DNA of 51,217 nt from positions 1-51,217 of the forward strand of contig JAGAJR010000009.1 in the NCBI GenBank assembly GCA_017626035.1. Reading direction: 5' to 3'. Positions within the stretch are counted from its first letter, which is position 1, and the number at the start of each line of letters is the position of its first letter. The stretch comes from Alphaproteobacteria bacterium (GTDB taxonomy: Bacteria; Pseudomonadota; Alphaproteobacteria; RF32; CAG-239). This document shows positions 7,984 to 17,151 of the stretch, piece after piece. The notes beneath the pieces are model-generated. The model did not search any database, was not told the origin of the DNA, and was given only the letters and a program-made list of their open reading frames with translations. The position numbers and the translations under genes were made by a program.

Positions 7984-8697
7984 ATGGAAGATAAAGAGAC
8001 GGTTTATACATGCAGCGGAGCAGATGAAACAACTGTCCAGACGAGATGTAACCCAATGCCGCTTATCGGGGATGACGCTCCGGAATTTACGGCTGATTCA
8101 ACTCAGGGAAAAATTCATTTTCCGCAGGATTTTGCCGGAAAATGGGTAATTTTGTTTTCTCATCCCGCTGATTTCACGCCGGTTTGCACATCGGAAATCG
8201 CTACTTTTGCCGCTATGGCAGATGAATTTAAGGCCATGAACACCGAATTGGTGGGAATTTCGGTTGACAGTGTCAGTTCGCATTTGGCATGGCTTAAGAC
8301 TATTCAGGAAAAGGTTCGTTTTGGCAAGTATGACGGACAGAAAATTAATTTTCCGATTGTGGCGGATGTTAAAATGGATGTGGCCGAGAAATACGGAATG
8401 ATTCAGCCTTCTTCCAGCGATACAAAGGCGGTTAGGGCGGTATTTTTTATTGATCCGAACAAGAAAATACGGGCGATTTTATATTATCCGATGTCAGCCG
8501 GTCGCAATTTTGCGGAAATTAAACGTTTGTTGCAAGCGTTGCAGATAACGGACAAGTATGGGATTTCCACTCCGGCGGATTGGCAGGAAGGGGATGATGT
8601 TTTGATTCCGGCTCCGGCCAATATGGAAGAACTTTCTTTGGGATATGAAGATGATGAGGATGGCCCGTGGTTCTTTCATCGCCGAAAATTGCACTAA
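7984..8697 (+). CDS. Peroxiredoxin (AhpC/TSA, Prx6-like)
   Basis: 237 aa. Residues 25-205 match the long Prx6-type thiol peroxidases: peroxidatic Cys68 in ADFTPVCTSE, the conserved Thr and Arg pocket, and the C-terminal domain starting with TPADW. It reduces H2O2 and organic peroxides in the cytoplasm. The N-terminal 24 residues are an extension with two further cysteines (C10, C22) and no signal peptide; they could help resolve the sulfenate. AAAAGGAG lies upstream of the start. It is a single gene between a divergent antiporter and the next plus-strand gene. Confidence 0.9.
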   Translation: MEDKETVYTCSGADETTVQTRCNPMPLIGDDAPEFTADSTQGKIHFPQDFAGKWVILFSHPADFTPVCTSEIATFAAMADEFKAMNTELVGISVDSVSSHLAWLKTIQEKVRFGKYDGQKINFPIVADVKMDVAEKYGMIQPSSSDTKAVRAVFFIDPNKKIRAILYYPMSAGRNFAEIKRLLQALQITDKYGISTPADWQEGDDVLIPAPANMEELSLGYEDDEDGPWFFHRRKLH

Positions 8698-8807
8698 TCG
8701 GATTATGAAAAGAATATAACTCTTTATTACAAGCTTGTTTTTTTATTGAGAAAAAAGACAGGGAAGAGTATAAGAATCTAAAACAAGTAAATTTTAAGGA
8801 GTTAAAA

Positions 8808-9779
8808 ATGATACCTGCAAAATTAGCTAGAGGAGATGAAATCCGTGTTGTTGCCCCATCCCGGGGAATTAGAATTATTTCTCAGGAAGTTCGAAAAATT
8901 GCGATTGAGCGGTTTAATAAATTGGGACTGAAAGTTACTTTCGGAAAAAATACCGTGGATGAAAACTGGGATATGCTCGGAACATCATCTGTCGAAAAGC
9001 GTGTTGAAGATATTATGGATGCTTTCAGAGATAAAAATGTGAAAGCGATTTTTACGATTATCGGCGGGTTCAATTCCAATCAGCTTTTACCGTATCTGGA
9101 TTATGAGGTTATCAGGGCCAATCCGAAAATTTTCTGTGGTTTTTCCGATATTACCGCTTTGTTGGACGGGATTTATGCCAAAACCGGATTGGTTACGTTT
9201 TCCGGTCCGCATCTCAGTTCAATCGGAATGTTGAAAGGAACGGAATATACTCTTGAAAATATGCGTAAAATGCTGATGGACAGTGGTGAAAATAATATTG
9301 TTCCGTCTGCGGAATGGAGTGATGATTTATGGTTTTTAGATCAGGAAAACCGGGAATTTATTAAAAACGAGGGATATTGGAATATTCATGAAGGAAAAGC
9401 TTCCGGCAAACTGTTAGGCGGAAATTTGGGAACGTTTAATTTGCTGCTTGGGTCTGAATATCGTCCGGCTTTTACTGCTGATACGGTTTTGTTTGTTGAA
9501 GATACCGAAGGAGCCGATATTTGCAGCTTTATGCGGAATTTGACAGCTTTGACATATCAACCTGATTTTAAGAATGTTAAAGGGCTGGTTATCGGACGTT
9601 TTCAAAAGGGTTCAAAAATTACGAGGGAACAGTTGACCTATATGATAAATTCTATTTCCGCTTTGGATAATCTTCCGGTTGTTGCCAATGTGGATTTCGG
9701 ACATTCGACACCACTGCTGACATTGCCAATCGGAGGAAAAGCGGAAGTTTCGGGAACGAATATCAAAGTCAGTTGCTGA
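8808..9779 (+). CDS. LD-carboxypeptidase / MccF-like peptidase S66
   Basis: 323 aa serine peptidase of family S66. The nucleophile is S113 in CGFSDIT; the catalytic Glu and His are E231 (FVEDTEG) and H299 (DFGHST). N-terminal APSRG and the IGGF loop are family features. Members either trim L,D-tetrapeptides during murein recycling (LdcA) or inactivate microcin C-like nucleotide peptides (MccF). The absence of a signal peptide fits either cytoplasmic role. It has AAGGAG before the start and a terminator right after the stop. The choice between LdcA and MccF cannot be made by eye. Confidence 0.85.
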   Translation: MIPAKLARGDEIRVVAPSRGIRIISQEVRKIAIERFNKLGLKVTFGKNTVDENWDMLGTSSVEKRVEDIMDAFRDKNVKAIFTIIGGFNSNQLLPYLDYEVIRANPKIFCGFSDITALLDGIYAKTGLVTFSGPHLSSIGMLKGTEYTLENMRKMLMDSGENNIVPSAEWSDDLWFLDQENREFIKNEGYWNIHEGKASGKLLGGNLGTFNLLLGSEYRPAFTADTVLFVEDTEGADICSFMRNLTALTYQPDFKNVKGLVIGRFQKGSKITREQLTYMINSISALDNLPVVANVDFGHSTPLLTLPIGGKAEVSGTNIKVSC

Positions 9780-9792
9780 TTTGTTTCACTTT

Positions 9793-9825
9793 AAAGAAAA
9801 GGCTCTCGATTGAGAGCCTTTTCTT
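9793..9825. terminator. Bidirectional intrinsic terminator
   Basis: AAGAAAAGGCTCTC pairs with GAGAGCCTTTTCTT around a 4-base loop. It lies between the convergent S66 peptidase and acrB genes, and both strands end in a T-rich run. Confidence 0.9.
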
Positions 9826-9830
9826 TTGGA

Positions 9831-12800
9831 TTATTCCTGTTGTTCTTTCTTTTTCCAGTTGTATGTATGTTCTCTCCAGGTTTGGAACAGAATATACAGT
9901 AACGGAATTATAATCAAACCGGCAGCCGTTCCGAGCAACATTCCGTAAAATACCGGAACGCCGATGGCAATACGGCTGGATGCTCCGGCACCGGTTGCCA
10001 CAATCATCGGCAGAACGCCCAGAATGAAAGTGAAGGCCGTCATCAATACTGCACGGAAACGTTCTTTGGTTCCGGTGGTGGCGGCTTTGATGATTGAGGA
10101 GCCTTTTTCACGCTCTTCTTTGGAAAATTCCACAATCAAAATAGCGTTCTTTGCGGCCAAACCAACCAGCAAAATCAAACCCAGCTGAGCGTAAATGCTC
10201 AACGGAAGTCCGGTAATGAACAAACCGGCCAAGGCTCCGAGCATGGCGACGGAAACCGAGGTTAATACCGGCAGCGGCGTAGACCAGCTTTCGTATTGGG
10301 CAACCAGGAATAAATAAGCAAAAGTCATAGCCAGCATAATTAAGTAGCCGATTTGTCCGCTGCTTGATTTTTCTTGATAGCTCATACCTGACCAGTCATA
10401 GCTGAAACCGTTAGGCAATTGTTTGGACAGTGTTTCCAAAGCTCCCATTGCCTGACCGGTACTGGATGCCGGGCTTTGGACAGCCGTAATAGAGGCACTC
10501 GGGTATTGGTTGTAACGTGTAACAACACGAGGAGCCAACACTTTTTTCATTGAGATGACAGAATCAAGCGGGACCATTTCGCCATTTTGGTTTTGAACAT
10601 GCAGGTTTTTAAGACTGTCCAAATCTTTACGGAATTTCCAGTCGGCCTGAATCATTACCTTGTTTACCTGAGTACCGAAGTTAACGTCGTTGACATAGCT
10701 TGAACCCAAATAATTTTGCAAAACGCTGTAGATGCTTCCGACGGAAACTTTCATTGATTCTGCTTTTTCACGGTCAATGGTAATGTAATAGTTTGGTGTT
10801 TGAGCCGTGTAAGTTGTATAGGCGTATAAAACATTCGGATCCATGTTGATTTTTGCCAGAATACCGTTGAGTGCGGCTTCCAGTTTACGAGGATCGTCCG
10901 TGTTTAAGGATTGTAAACGATAGTCCATACCGCCGCTCATACCCAAACCCATAATTGCAGGCGGTTCAAACAGTTGAACTTCAGCTTCCGGCATACCGAT
11001 AACTTTGGCACGGATACGGTTCAAAATGTTTGAGGAATAAAGTTCGTCCCCTTTACGTTCGTTCCATGGGTGAAGCGTAATGATGTTCATGGCAACGTTT
11101 TCACCGCTACCGCCGATCATGCTGACGCCGACCACGCTCATAACGTTATCTACGCCGGCTTCTTCTTTGATAAGAGGATAAATCTTATCAATAAAGGCTT
11201 GGGTGCGGACGCGGGTTGCACCTTCCGGAAGCTGTATGTTCATAAAGATAACGCCTTGGTCTTCAGAAGGAATGAATGAGGTTGAACTGATACGCAGCAG
11301 TCCGCCGACCCCGGCAAACAGCAAAACCATAATCAGGAAAATAACACTTACTTTGCGACCTAATAAACCGACTACGGATACATATCTGTCGCGGGATTTG
11401 TTGACGACTTTGTTAAACCAGAAAAGCGGACCGGATTGTTCTGGTTTCAACGGTTTGAGCAAAGTTGCACAAAGAGCCGGGGACAATGTCAAAGCGTTTA
11501 GGGAAGAAAAAGATACCGAAGTTGAAATCGCGATGGCGAATTGTTGGTAAATTTTTCCGGTAATGCCGCCCAAAAAGCCGACCGGGACGAAGATTGCCAA
11601 CAGCACCAATGTTGTGGCGACAACGGCACTTGATACTTGTTCCATAGCTTTGATTGTGGCTTCTTTCGGGGAAAGATGCTCGCTCTCCATTAAATAGAGA
11701 ACACGTTCAACCACCACAATAGCGTCATCCACCACCAGACCGATTGCCAATACCAATCCGAACAAGGTCATCATATTTAAGCTGTAACCCAAGGCCATCA
11801 TTACGGCGAAGGTGGCAAAAATAGATACCGGAATGGTTAAGGTCGGAACCAGTGTTGATCTCCAGTCTTGCAGGAAGACATAACAAACGAGAATTACCAG
11901 AATGAAGGTCAGAACCAAAGTAAAGACAACTTCTTCAATGGATGCTCTGATGTATTCGGTAGAATCGTAACCGATAATGTAATCAATTCCTTCAGGAAAA
12001 CGTTCAGACAGACGCTGCAGTTCTTTCTTGACGGCGTCCATGGCGTCCAAAGCGTTAGCTCCGGAGAGCTGGTTAATGGCAATGGCTACGTTTGGCACGT
12101 TATTGAATTTTGAGGTGGCTCTGAAATTTTCCTCGCCGATTTCGACGCGGGCAATGTCTTTCAGATACACCAGTCCGCCTTGGTCGGCAGTACGAATGAT
12201 AATGTTTTTGAAATCTTCCACTTCATTAATACGTCCCTGAGTTTGGAGCGTATAAACCATTTGCTGGCTGCCGTCGCCCGGCATAGCACCAATGCTGCCC
12301 AGCGAAGGCTGATAGTTTTGGCCTTCAATGGCGGCTTTGATTGTTTCAACCGGGAGGTTCAGTGCGGTGATTTTATCGGCATCAAGCCAAACACGCATAC
12401 TTAAGCGGGCGGAATAAACGTTGACTTCACCGACACCGTATGTGCGGCTTAAGCTGTCTTTAATGTTGTTTTGAACATAGTCGGACAGTTCCAGTTGAGA
12501 AAAGGCATTGTTAGATGAAACAATACTGACAAATCCTAAAATATTTGAGGAACGAGTTTTAACCGTTAGCCCCTGACGGGTAACTTCTGTCGGCAGTTTT
12601 GATTGTGCCTGTTGAATACGGTTCTGGACTTTTACCTGAGCCATATCGCGGTCAACACCGACTTTAAAGGTTACGGTCAAGCTGTATTGCGAATCTTCGG
12701 ATGAAGAACTCATGTATAACATATCTTCAACGCCGTTGATTTCCTGTTCCAGCGGAATACCGACCGTTTTAGCGATAACTTCGGCACTGGCACCCGGATA

Positions 12801-12947
12801 AGAAGCTGACACCACTACTTCCGGCGGTGTGATTTCCGGATACAGGGCGATCGGCAATGAAAATACGGAAATAATACCTGCAAGCGTTAAGACGATGGAG
12901 ATAACCATCGCAAAACGAGGCCTTTCAATAAATATGCGGGAAAACAT
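9831..12947 (-). CDS. acrB: RND multidrug efflux transporter (HAE1, AcrB/MexB type)
   Basis: 1038 aa, standard length for the HAE1 family. It is the proton-driven inner-membrane pump of a tripartite efflux system. Visible features are the N-terminal RPRFAMVI helix, two large periplasmic loops, twelve membrane helices and the proton-relay Asp pair in GLVVDDAI (near residue 405). AcrB-type motifs such as GFLGGITG and the late [10 protein letters not shown] are present. It is the last gene of acrR-acrA-acrB; its ATG shares a base with the acrA stop. No TolC-like channel is in the window, so the outer-membrane partner must be elsewhere. Substrates are not predictable. Confidence 0.95.
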   Translation of the reverse strand: MFSRIFIERPRFAMVISIVLTLAGIISVFSLPIALYPEITPPEVVVSASYPGASAEVIAKTVGIPLEQEINGVEDMLYMSSSSEDSQYSLTVTFKVGVDRDMAQVKVQNRIQQAQSKLPTEVTRQGLTVKTRSSNILGFVSIVSSNNAFSQLELSDYVQNNIKDSLSRTYGVGEVNVYSARLSMRVWLDADKITALNLPVETIKAAIEGQNYQPSLGSIGAMPGDGSQQMVYTLQTQGRINEVEDFKNIIIRTADQGGLVYLKDIARVEIGEENFRATSKFNNVPNVAIAINQLSGANALDAMDAVKKELQRLSERFPEGIDYIIGYDSTEYIRASIEEVVFTLVLTFILVILVCYVFLQDWRSTLVPTLTIPVSIFATFAVMMALGYSLNMMTLFGLVLAIGLVVDDAIVVVERVLYLMESEHLSPKEATIKAMEQVSSAVVATTLVLLAIFVPVGFLGGITGKIYQQFAIAISTSVSFSSLNALTLSPALCATLLKPLKPEQSGPLFWFNKVVNKSRDRYVSVVGLLGRKVSVIFLIMVLLFAGVGGLLRISSTSFIPSEDQGVIFMNIQLPEGATRVRTQAFIDKIYPLIKEEAGVDNVMSVVGVSMIGGSGENVAMNIITLHPWNERKGDELYSSNILNRIRAKVIGMPEAEVQLFEPPAIMGLGMSGGMDYRLQSLNTDDPRKLEAALNGILAKINMDPNVLYAYTTYTAQTPNYYITIDREKAESMKVSVGSIYSVLQNYLGSSYVNDVNFGTQVNKVMIQADWKFRKDLDSLKNLHVQNQNGEMVPLDSVISMKKVLAPRVVTRYNQYPSASITAVQSPASSTGQAMGALETLSKQLPNGFSYDWSGMSYQEKSSSGQIGYLIMLAMTFAYLFLVAQYESWSTPLPVLTSVSVAMLGALAGLFITGLPLSIYAQLGLILLVGLAAKNAILIVEFSKEEREKGSSIIKAATTGTKERFRAVLMTAFTFILGVLPMIVATGAGASSRIAIGVPVFYGMLLGTAAGLIIIPLLYILFQTWREHTYNWKKKEQQE

Positions 12948-14128
12948 TATTTATTTTCCTCCTTGGCAATGTCTTCGGCGGATTTGATTTCTCCGACTCT
13001 GACTTTTTGTCCGTTTTTAACTTTTTGCAATCCTTGAATGATAATTCTGTCATCAGCATTTAATCCATCGAGAACAATTTGTTTATCTTCCAAGGTGTCT
13101 CCCAAAACGACTCTTTTTTCTTCGACAATGTTATCATTGTTAACGGCCATGACAAAGTTACCGTTTTCATCCTGAGCAATTGCAGCCTGCGGGATTAACA
13201 GAGCCATTTGAGAAGCTTTTTTGCCGACGCGGATGTCAACATAGTTTCCCGGAATTAAGAGGCCTTTGTCATTGCTGTATTCTGCATAGATGGCGATGGT
13301 TGCCGTATCAGAATTGATTTCGTTGTCGGTAAAGCGGGATTTCAGGTGGTTAACCAAAACCGTACCGTTCGGGAGAACCAATTCGGTTTTAATCGGAGAT
13401 AAATCCTCGCCGTTTTTATAAGTCTGACGCATATTGAGATAATCTTTGTCAGAAACGGAAAAGGCAACGCGAATCGGATCAACTTGGACAATGCGGGCCA
13501 AGTCCTGCAAAGTGGAGTTCACATAGTTTCCTTCGGTAACTTGTGCTTTTCCGATGAAACCGCTAATCGGAGCTTTGATTTCCGTGTAATCCAAATCAAT
13601 TTTTGCAAGGTCAAGATTAGCTTCTGCCTGTGCGACAGCGGCTTTGGCCTGGAGGTAGTTACTCTCGGAAGTATCCAGTGTTGCGAGGGACGCGTAGCTT
13701 TGTTTGCTCAAAGATTTTTGACGTTTGTAGTCTCTTTCGGCACGGACAAGGCTGGCTTTGGCACTGTTTAATTCAGCCTGACGCAGTTCAACGGTAGCAA
13801 GGTAACGTTTTTGTTCGATAATGAACAAAATATCCCCTTCGTTTACAAAGCTTCCTTCCTGAAACAGGACTTTTTCGACGTATCCGGTTATTTGAGGTTT
13901 CAAATTAACGCTTTTGATAGCCTCAACGTGTCCGATATAGCTTTTTTTCGGAGAAATATCACGGCTTTCAGGAAGCTGAGTCAAAACATAAGCTTCTCCG
14001 GCAGCTCCGCCCATCATAGGCATCTGCGGGGTTAAACGGCCTTTCAGGAACCAACCGACGGCTCCGCATAAAAAGAGTATAATCAGTTGTTTTATAACAG
14101 CTCTGTTTTTTACTTTACCTACACGCAT
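12947..14128 (-). CDS. acrA: RND efflux periplasmic adaptor (AcrA/MexA type)
   Basis: 393 aa membrane fusion protein. Residues 12-27 form a single N-terminal hydrophobic anchor; there is no convincing lipobox, unlike classical AcrA. Biotinyl-lipoyl halves ([17 protein letters not shown]; then [11 protein letters not shown]) flank an alpha-hairpin at about 115-170, followed by beta-barrel and membrane-proximal domains. It bridges the AcrB-like pump and an outer-membrane channel. It starts one base after the acrR stop, consistent with translational coupling. Confidence 0.92.
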   Translation of the reverse strand: MRVGKVKNRAVIKQLIILFLCGAVGWFLKGRLTPQMPMMGGAAGEAYVLTQLPESRDISPKKSYIGHVEAIKSVNLKPQITGYVEKVLFQEGSFVNEGDILFIIEQKRYLATVELRQAELNSAKASLVRAERDYKRQKSLSKQSYASLATLDTSESNYLQAKAAVAQAEANLDLAKIDLDYTEIKAPISGFIGKAQVTEGNYVNSTLQDLARIVQVDPIRVAFSVSDKDYLNMRQTYKNGEDLSPIKTELVLPNGTVLVNHLKSRFTDNEINSDTATIAIYAEYSNDKGLLIPGNYVDIRVGKKASQMALLIPQAAIAQDENGNFVMAVNNDNIVEEKRVVLGDTLEDKQIVLDGLNADDRIIIQGLQKVKNGQKVRVGEIKSAEDIAKEENK

Positions 14129-14129
14129 T

Positions 14130-14750
14130 TTAAAGTACCTTTCTTTTTAGACCGTTTGTTATTAAATCAAAACTTTTTTCAACCAAAGTCGGAAAATCAA
14201 GTGTACACTTGCCGGTAATAAAACCGCCAAGCAGTCCGTGCCACAAGGAACACAAGATTTGTGCCGTTGCTTCGATGTTGATTTCGGGAGATATTTCTCC
14301 ATTTTTTTGAGAAAAAGTCAATGTTTGTTTTATTTCTTTCAAAGGGTATTCGTCAATATCTTTAATCGATTTACAGATTGTTCCCAGAATGGCTTCGGAC
14401 CATTCCATCTGGTAAAAAATAAAAAATAAGAATTTCCGGTAATACGGCTCATCTCTGACTAGAGTTGCATTGATAATACAACGTTGCTTTAAGTCATCAA
14501 CCGATTTGATTTCGGGAACTTTTTGCAAGATAATGTTATTTGCACGGTTAAATGCTTCTCTGATAAGGGCGGCAATTAAATCAGGCTTGTTGCGAAAATG
14601 CCAGTAAACGGCACCTTTGGTCAGGTTAATCCGTTTGGCAATCTCGTCAAAAGTTGTGCGTGAATATCCTTTCTCGCAAAAAATATCAAGAGCGGAGCGT
14701 AAGATTTCAATTCTTGTTTGTTCAGCTTCTTCTTTTGTTCTTCTAGCCAT
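14130..14750 (-). CDS. acrR: TetR family repressor of the efflux operon (AcrR/TtgR-like)
   Basis: 206 aa. Residues 8-55 are a TetR helix-turn-helix with the typical TKGAVYWHF recognition helix, which matches AcrR/TtgR/MexZ-type repressors. The C-terminal all-helical domain would bind inducers. It is the first gene of the operon, so repression would be autoregulatory, acting at the palindrome in its promoter (14773-14794). The start codon has only a weak ribosome site. Confidence 0.9.
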   Translation of the reverse strand: MARRTKEEAEQTRIEILRSALDIFCEKGYSRTTFDEIAKRINLTKGAVYWHFRNKPDLIAALIREAFNRANNIILQKVPEIKSVDDLKQRCIINATLVRDEPYYRKFLFFIFYQMEWSEAILGTICKSIKDIDEYPLKEIKQTLTFSQKNGEISPEINIEATAQILCSLWHGLLGGFITGKCTLDFPTLVEKSFDLITNGLKRKVL

Positions 14751-14772
14751 GGTTCTCAGTTAATTTTTTATT

Positions 14773-14816
14773 ATACATACTTGCAGGTATATATAATAAT
14801 TTTCAAAAATTGGCAA
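14773..14816 (-). promoter_or_regulatory. acrRAB promoter with overlapping TetR operator
   Basis: On the minus strand: -35 TTGCCA (14816-14811), a 17-base spacer, -10 TATATA (14793-14788). The -10 lies inside an inverted repeat, ATATATAC-N6-GTATGTAT (14794-14773), with 7 of 8 positions paired. This resembles the GTATGTA-type boxes bound by AcrR-class repressors. Its position suggests that repressor binding blocks RNA polymerase directly. Confidence 0.65.
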
Positions 14817-14825
14817 GCTAAATTT

Positions 14826-16397
14826 TTAGTTATTTGCTCTTTTTTGACAGGATGAGAAGATGTCTGCTTCCGCGTCGTAAGTAGACGTTTCAATTCCGGA
14901 AAGCCCTAAAACCGAGTGATAAATGTTATCATGGGAATATGGATTGCGAATCTTATTTTTCAGGCAGTTTGTATCAATATTCAATGCTTGAGCGGTATCG
15001 TCAGGCATCCAGACAAAGAAAGGAATGTCTTTTTGATATGCGGGAGCCGTATCATAAGGGGCGGCGTGGAGAAATCTGCCGTCTTCCCCCAAAGATTCAC
15101 CGTGGTCGGAAGCATAAATCAAAACGGTATTATATTCTTTTGACAGATTTTGTAATTTTTCAATTATCATACTCAAAAAAGCTGAGGTGTAATGAATTGA
15201 ATTGTCATAAACATTAATAAGACTCTCTTGAGAACATTCTCCGAGCGATTGAGTTGTGCAGACGGGGGTGTAAAGTTCCGAACTCTCAGGGTAGTGTTCA
15301 TGATATGCCGGTCCGTGGCTGCCTCTTTGATGCAGAACAACGAAAGTGTTTTTGTTATGTTTTTGAACTTTTTCTTCAAATGATTGCAGCATAACTTCAT
15401 CCAGACAATGTTTTTCCCGGCAAGGAACTTCCACTTCAATACGGTCGCAGACATTATAGCAGCCGGTGTTGTTTTCCCGCCATAAGACTTTGTATCCGGC
15501 ATGATTGAGAATATCCAAAACGTTTTCGGTATATTCTTCGCTTCCGGTTTTAAATGATTTTCGATTGCTGTTGGAAAAAACGCAGGGCAGAGAAACAGCG
15601 GTGGAGGTTCCGCAGGCCGTGAAATCGTGGAAATAGATTAATTCTTTGCCGTGTTTTTCCAAAGGTCGGTTGGTCGGGCGGTGATATCCGTTTAAAGAAA
15701 AATTGGCGGCACGGGCTGTTTCGCCCATAACGAAAACAATCAGATTTTTTTTGCCGTTATTCCAATAAGGTTTTAATACCGCATCATCCGAAATTTTAAT
15801 CAGCGGCGGTTTGCGTTTCAATTTTACTTTGGCAACAGAGATAATCGCTCCGATGTAGTTAACCGGAATAAGGGAATATTTGATGTTTTTGTGGTTTTTT
15901 AAGAATGGTTTGGCTGCAGAATATCCGCCCAGAATAATGCTGGCGATAATCAAAACGGAAAGCAATAAGGATATTCCCCTTATTTTATAGGAAGAGAAGA
16001 TAATTTGCGTTTTGTAAATGAGAAAAGACGGAATAAGCCCCAAAACAATGATAAAGGCGGCAAGTTTTAAGCTGAGCAGATCGTGGACTTCATAGACATC
16101 CGTTTTCAGGACGTTAAGCAACATAATTTTATCGACTTCGGTATTGTAAGTATACATAAAATAAAATGTCAATGTGTTCAACATAAGCAATGATATGCTC
16201 AGCGGCTTAACGGTTTTGGGATGAAACAGGAGCAGGCAGGCGGCGTTTAACAGCAAAAACGCACAGATTGCGGCTCCGCAGGTAAACAGTCCGGAAGCCG
16301 TTATTTCATAAACTTTTTTTAAGAAAATACTGTTGTAGGCCAAAAGGGTAAACAGAGAATAAACTAAGTTGAAAATATAAGATTTTGTTTTAAACAT
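14826..16397 (-). CDS. eptA: Lipid A phosphoethanolamine transferase (EptA-like)
   Basis: 523 aa. The N-terminal third (to about residue 170) has five hydrophobic helices; the rest is a periplasmic alkaline-phosphatase/sulfatase fold. Marks are FVMGETARAANFSLNGY (metal Glu), the nucleophilic Thr region G263-TSTAVSLPC, and the later ASDHGESLGE metal motif. EptA enzymes add phosphoethanolamine to lipid A or core sugars, lowering surface charge and polymyxin binding. Related enzymes decorate other envelope glycans, so the acceptor is inferred. It follows hdaA by 11 bases as the last gene of the long minus-strand operon. Confidence 0.88.
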   Translation of the reverse strand: MFKTKSYIFNLVYSLFTLLAYNSIFLKKVYEITASGLFTCGAAICAFLLLNAACLLLFHPKTVKPLSISLLMLNTLTFYFMYTYNTEVDKIMLLNVLKTDVYEVHDLLSLKLAAFIIVLGLIPSFLIYKTQIIFSSYKIRGISLLLSVLIIASIILGGYSAAKPFLKNHKNIKYSLIPVNYIGAIISVAKVKLKRKPPLIKISDDAVLKPYWNNGKKNLIVFVMGETARAANFSLNGYHRPTNRPLEKHGKELIYFHDFTACGTSTAVSLPCVFSNSNRKSFKTGSEEYTENVLDILNHAGYKVLWRENNTGCYNVCDRIEVEVPCREKHCLDEVMLQSFEEKVQKHNKNTFVVLHQRGSHGPAYHEHYPESSELYTPVCTTQSLGECSQESLINVYDNSIHYTSAFLSMIIEKLQNLSKEYNTVLIYASDHGESLGEDGRFLHAAPYDTAPAYQKDIPFFVWMPDDTAQALNIDTNCLKNKIRNPYSHDNIYHSVLGLSGIETSTYDAEADIFSSCQKRANN

Positions 16398-16408
16398 TTG
16401 ATTTCTTT

Positions 16409-17137
16409 CTAAAAAAGATTTCCCTGATGATCATCTGCCAGATAAGAAAAAGCTTCTTTGACAATCGGGACGGAAACGGCTCGTTTTCTGGCTAAGGAAA
16501 TATGGTCGATTTCGGCAATCAGTTTTCTGGTATAACAAAAAGAGCGTTGCATATTGGCTAAAATGTAATTTACGATTTCCGGAGAAACGACAATCTGCCG
16601 GTCGGCAAACAGTTTGACAATCAGAGCCGATAAAAGCTCATCGTCCGGTTCTCCGATTTCAATGGCGGGAACAATATTTAATCTGGACTGTAAATCAGGC
16701 AGGCTGAAGTTAAGGCGGGCAGGGGCTTTCTCCGCCGTAAACAAAATGTTTCCGCCTTCGTTTCTGTAAAGATTGTATAAGTGGAACATTGCTTCCTGAT
16801 TAATATTTTCGTTCAAATCTTCCACGATGAGGCACTTATGCTTTTGGAACAATTGATGGACGGTTTCAAGTTTTAAGTCTTTGGCCTTGATATTAGGAAT
16901 TTTATACGGATAATGCGTCAAAACGGATACCTGGTTGGAAAAGATGTTTGCCAGGTGGGTTTTTCCGCAGCCGGAAGGTCCGTAAAGACAGACGGCAAAG
17001 AAAGGCCATTGCGGCCAAGCTTCCAAAGTTTGCACAGCTTCGATGTTGCAGCGGGCAACCATAAAATCTTCCTTATCCAAATAAGGATGATGTTCAAATT
17101 CCAGAGGAAGCTGTTGTATGTTGCTACTTTTTGCCAT
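16409..17137 (-). CDS. hdaA: DnaA-like replication regulator HdaA
   Basis: 242 aa. Begins with a beta-clamp binding motif (Q9-LPLEF14) like those of Hda proteins, followed by a DnaA-type AAA+ domain with Walker A G53-PSGCGKT60 and Walker B LIVEDL. It has no DnaA DNA-binding domain IV. In Alphaproteobacteria, clamp-bound HdaA stimulates ATP hydrolysis by DnaA after initiation and so prevents re-replication. The gene starts 14 bases after the cckA stop, with GAGA as a weak ribosome site. Confidence 0.9.
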   Translation of the reverse strand: MAKSSNIQQLPLEFEHHPYLDKEDFMVARCNIEAVQTLEAWPQWPFFAVCLYGPSGCGKTHLANIFSNQVSVLTHYPYKIPNIKAKDLKLETVHQLFQKHKCLIVEDLNENINQEAMFHLYNLYRNEGGNILFTAEKAPARLNFSLPDLQSRLNIVPAIEIGEPDDELLSALIVKLFADRQIVVSPEIVNYILANMQRSFCYTRKLIAEIDHISLARKRAVSVPIVKEAFSYLADDHQGNLF

Positions 17138-17151
17138 TTAGTGTCTCAAGT

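Noticed and set aside
8700-8807. Terminator after the peroxiredoxin gene at ACAAGCTTGT followed by T residues
   Set aside because: The inverted repeat has no room for a loop, so it would not form a stable hairpin.
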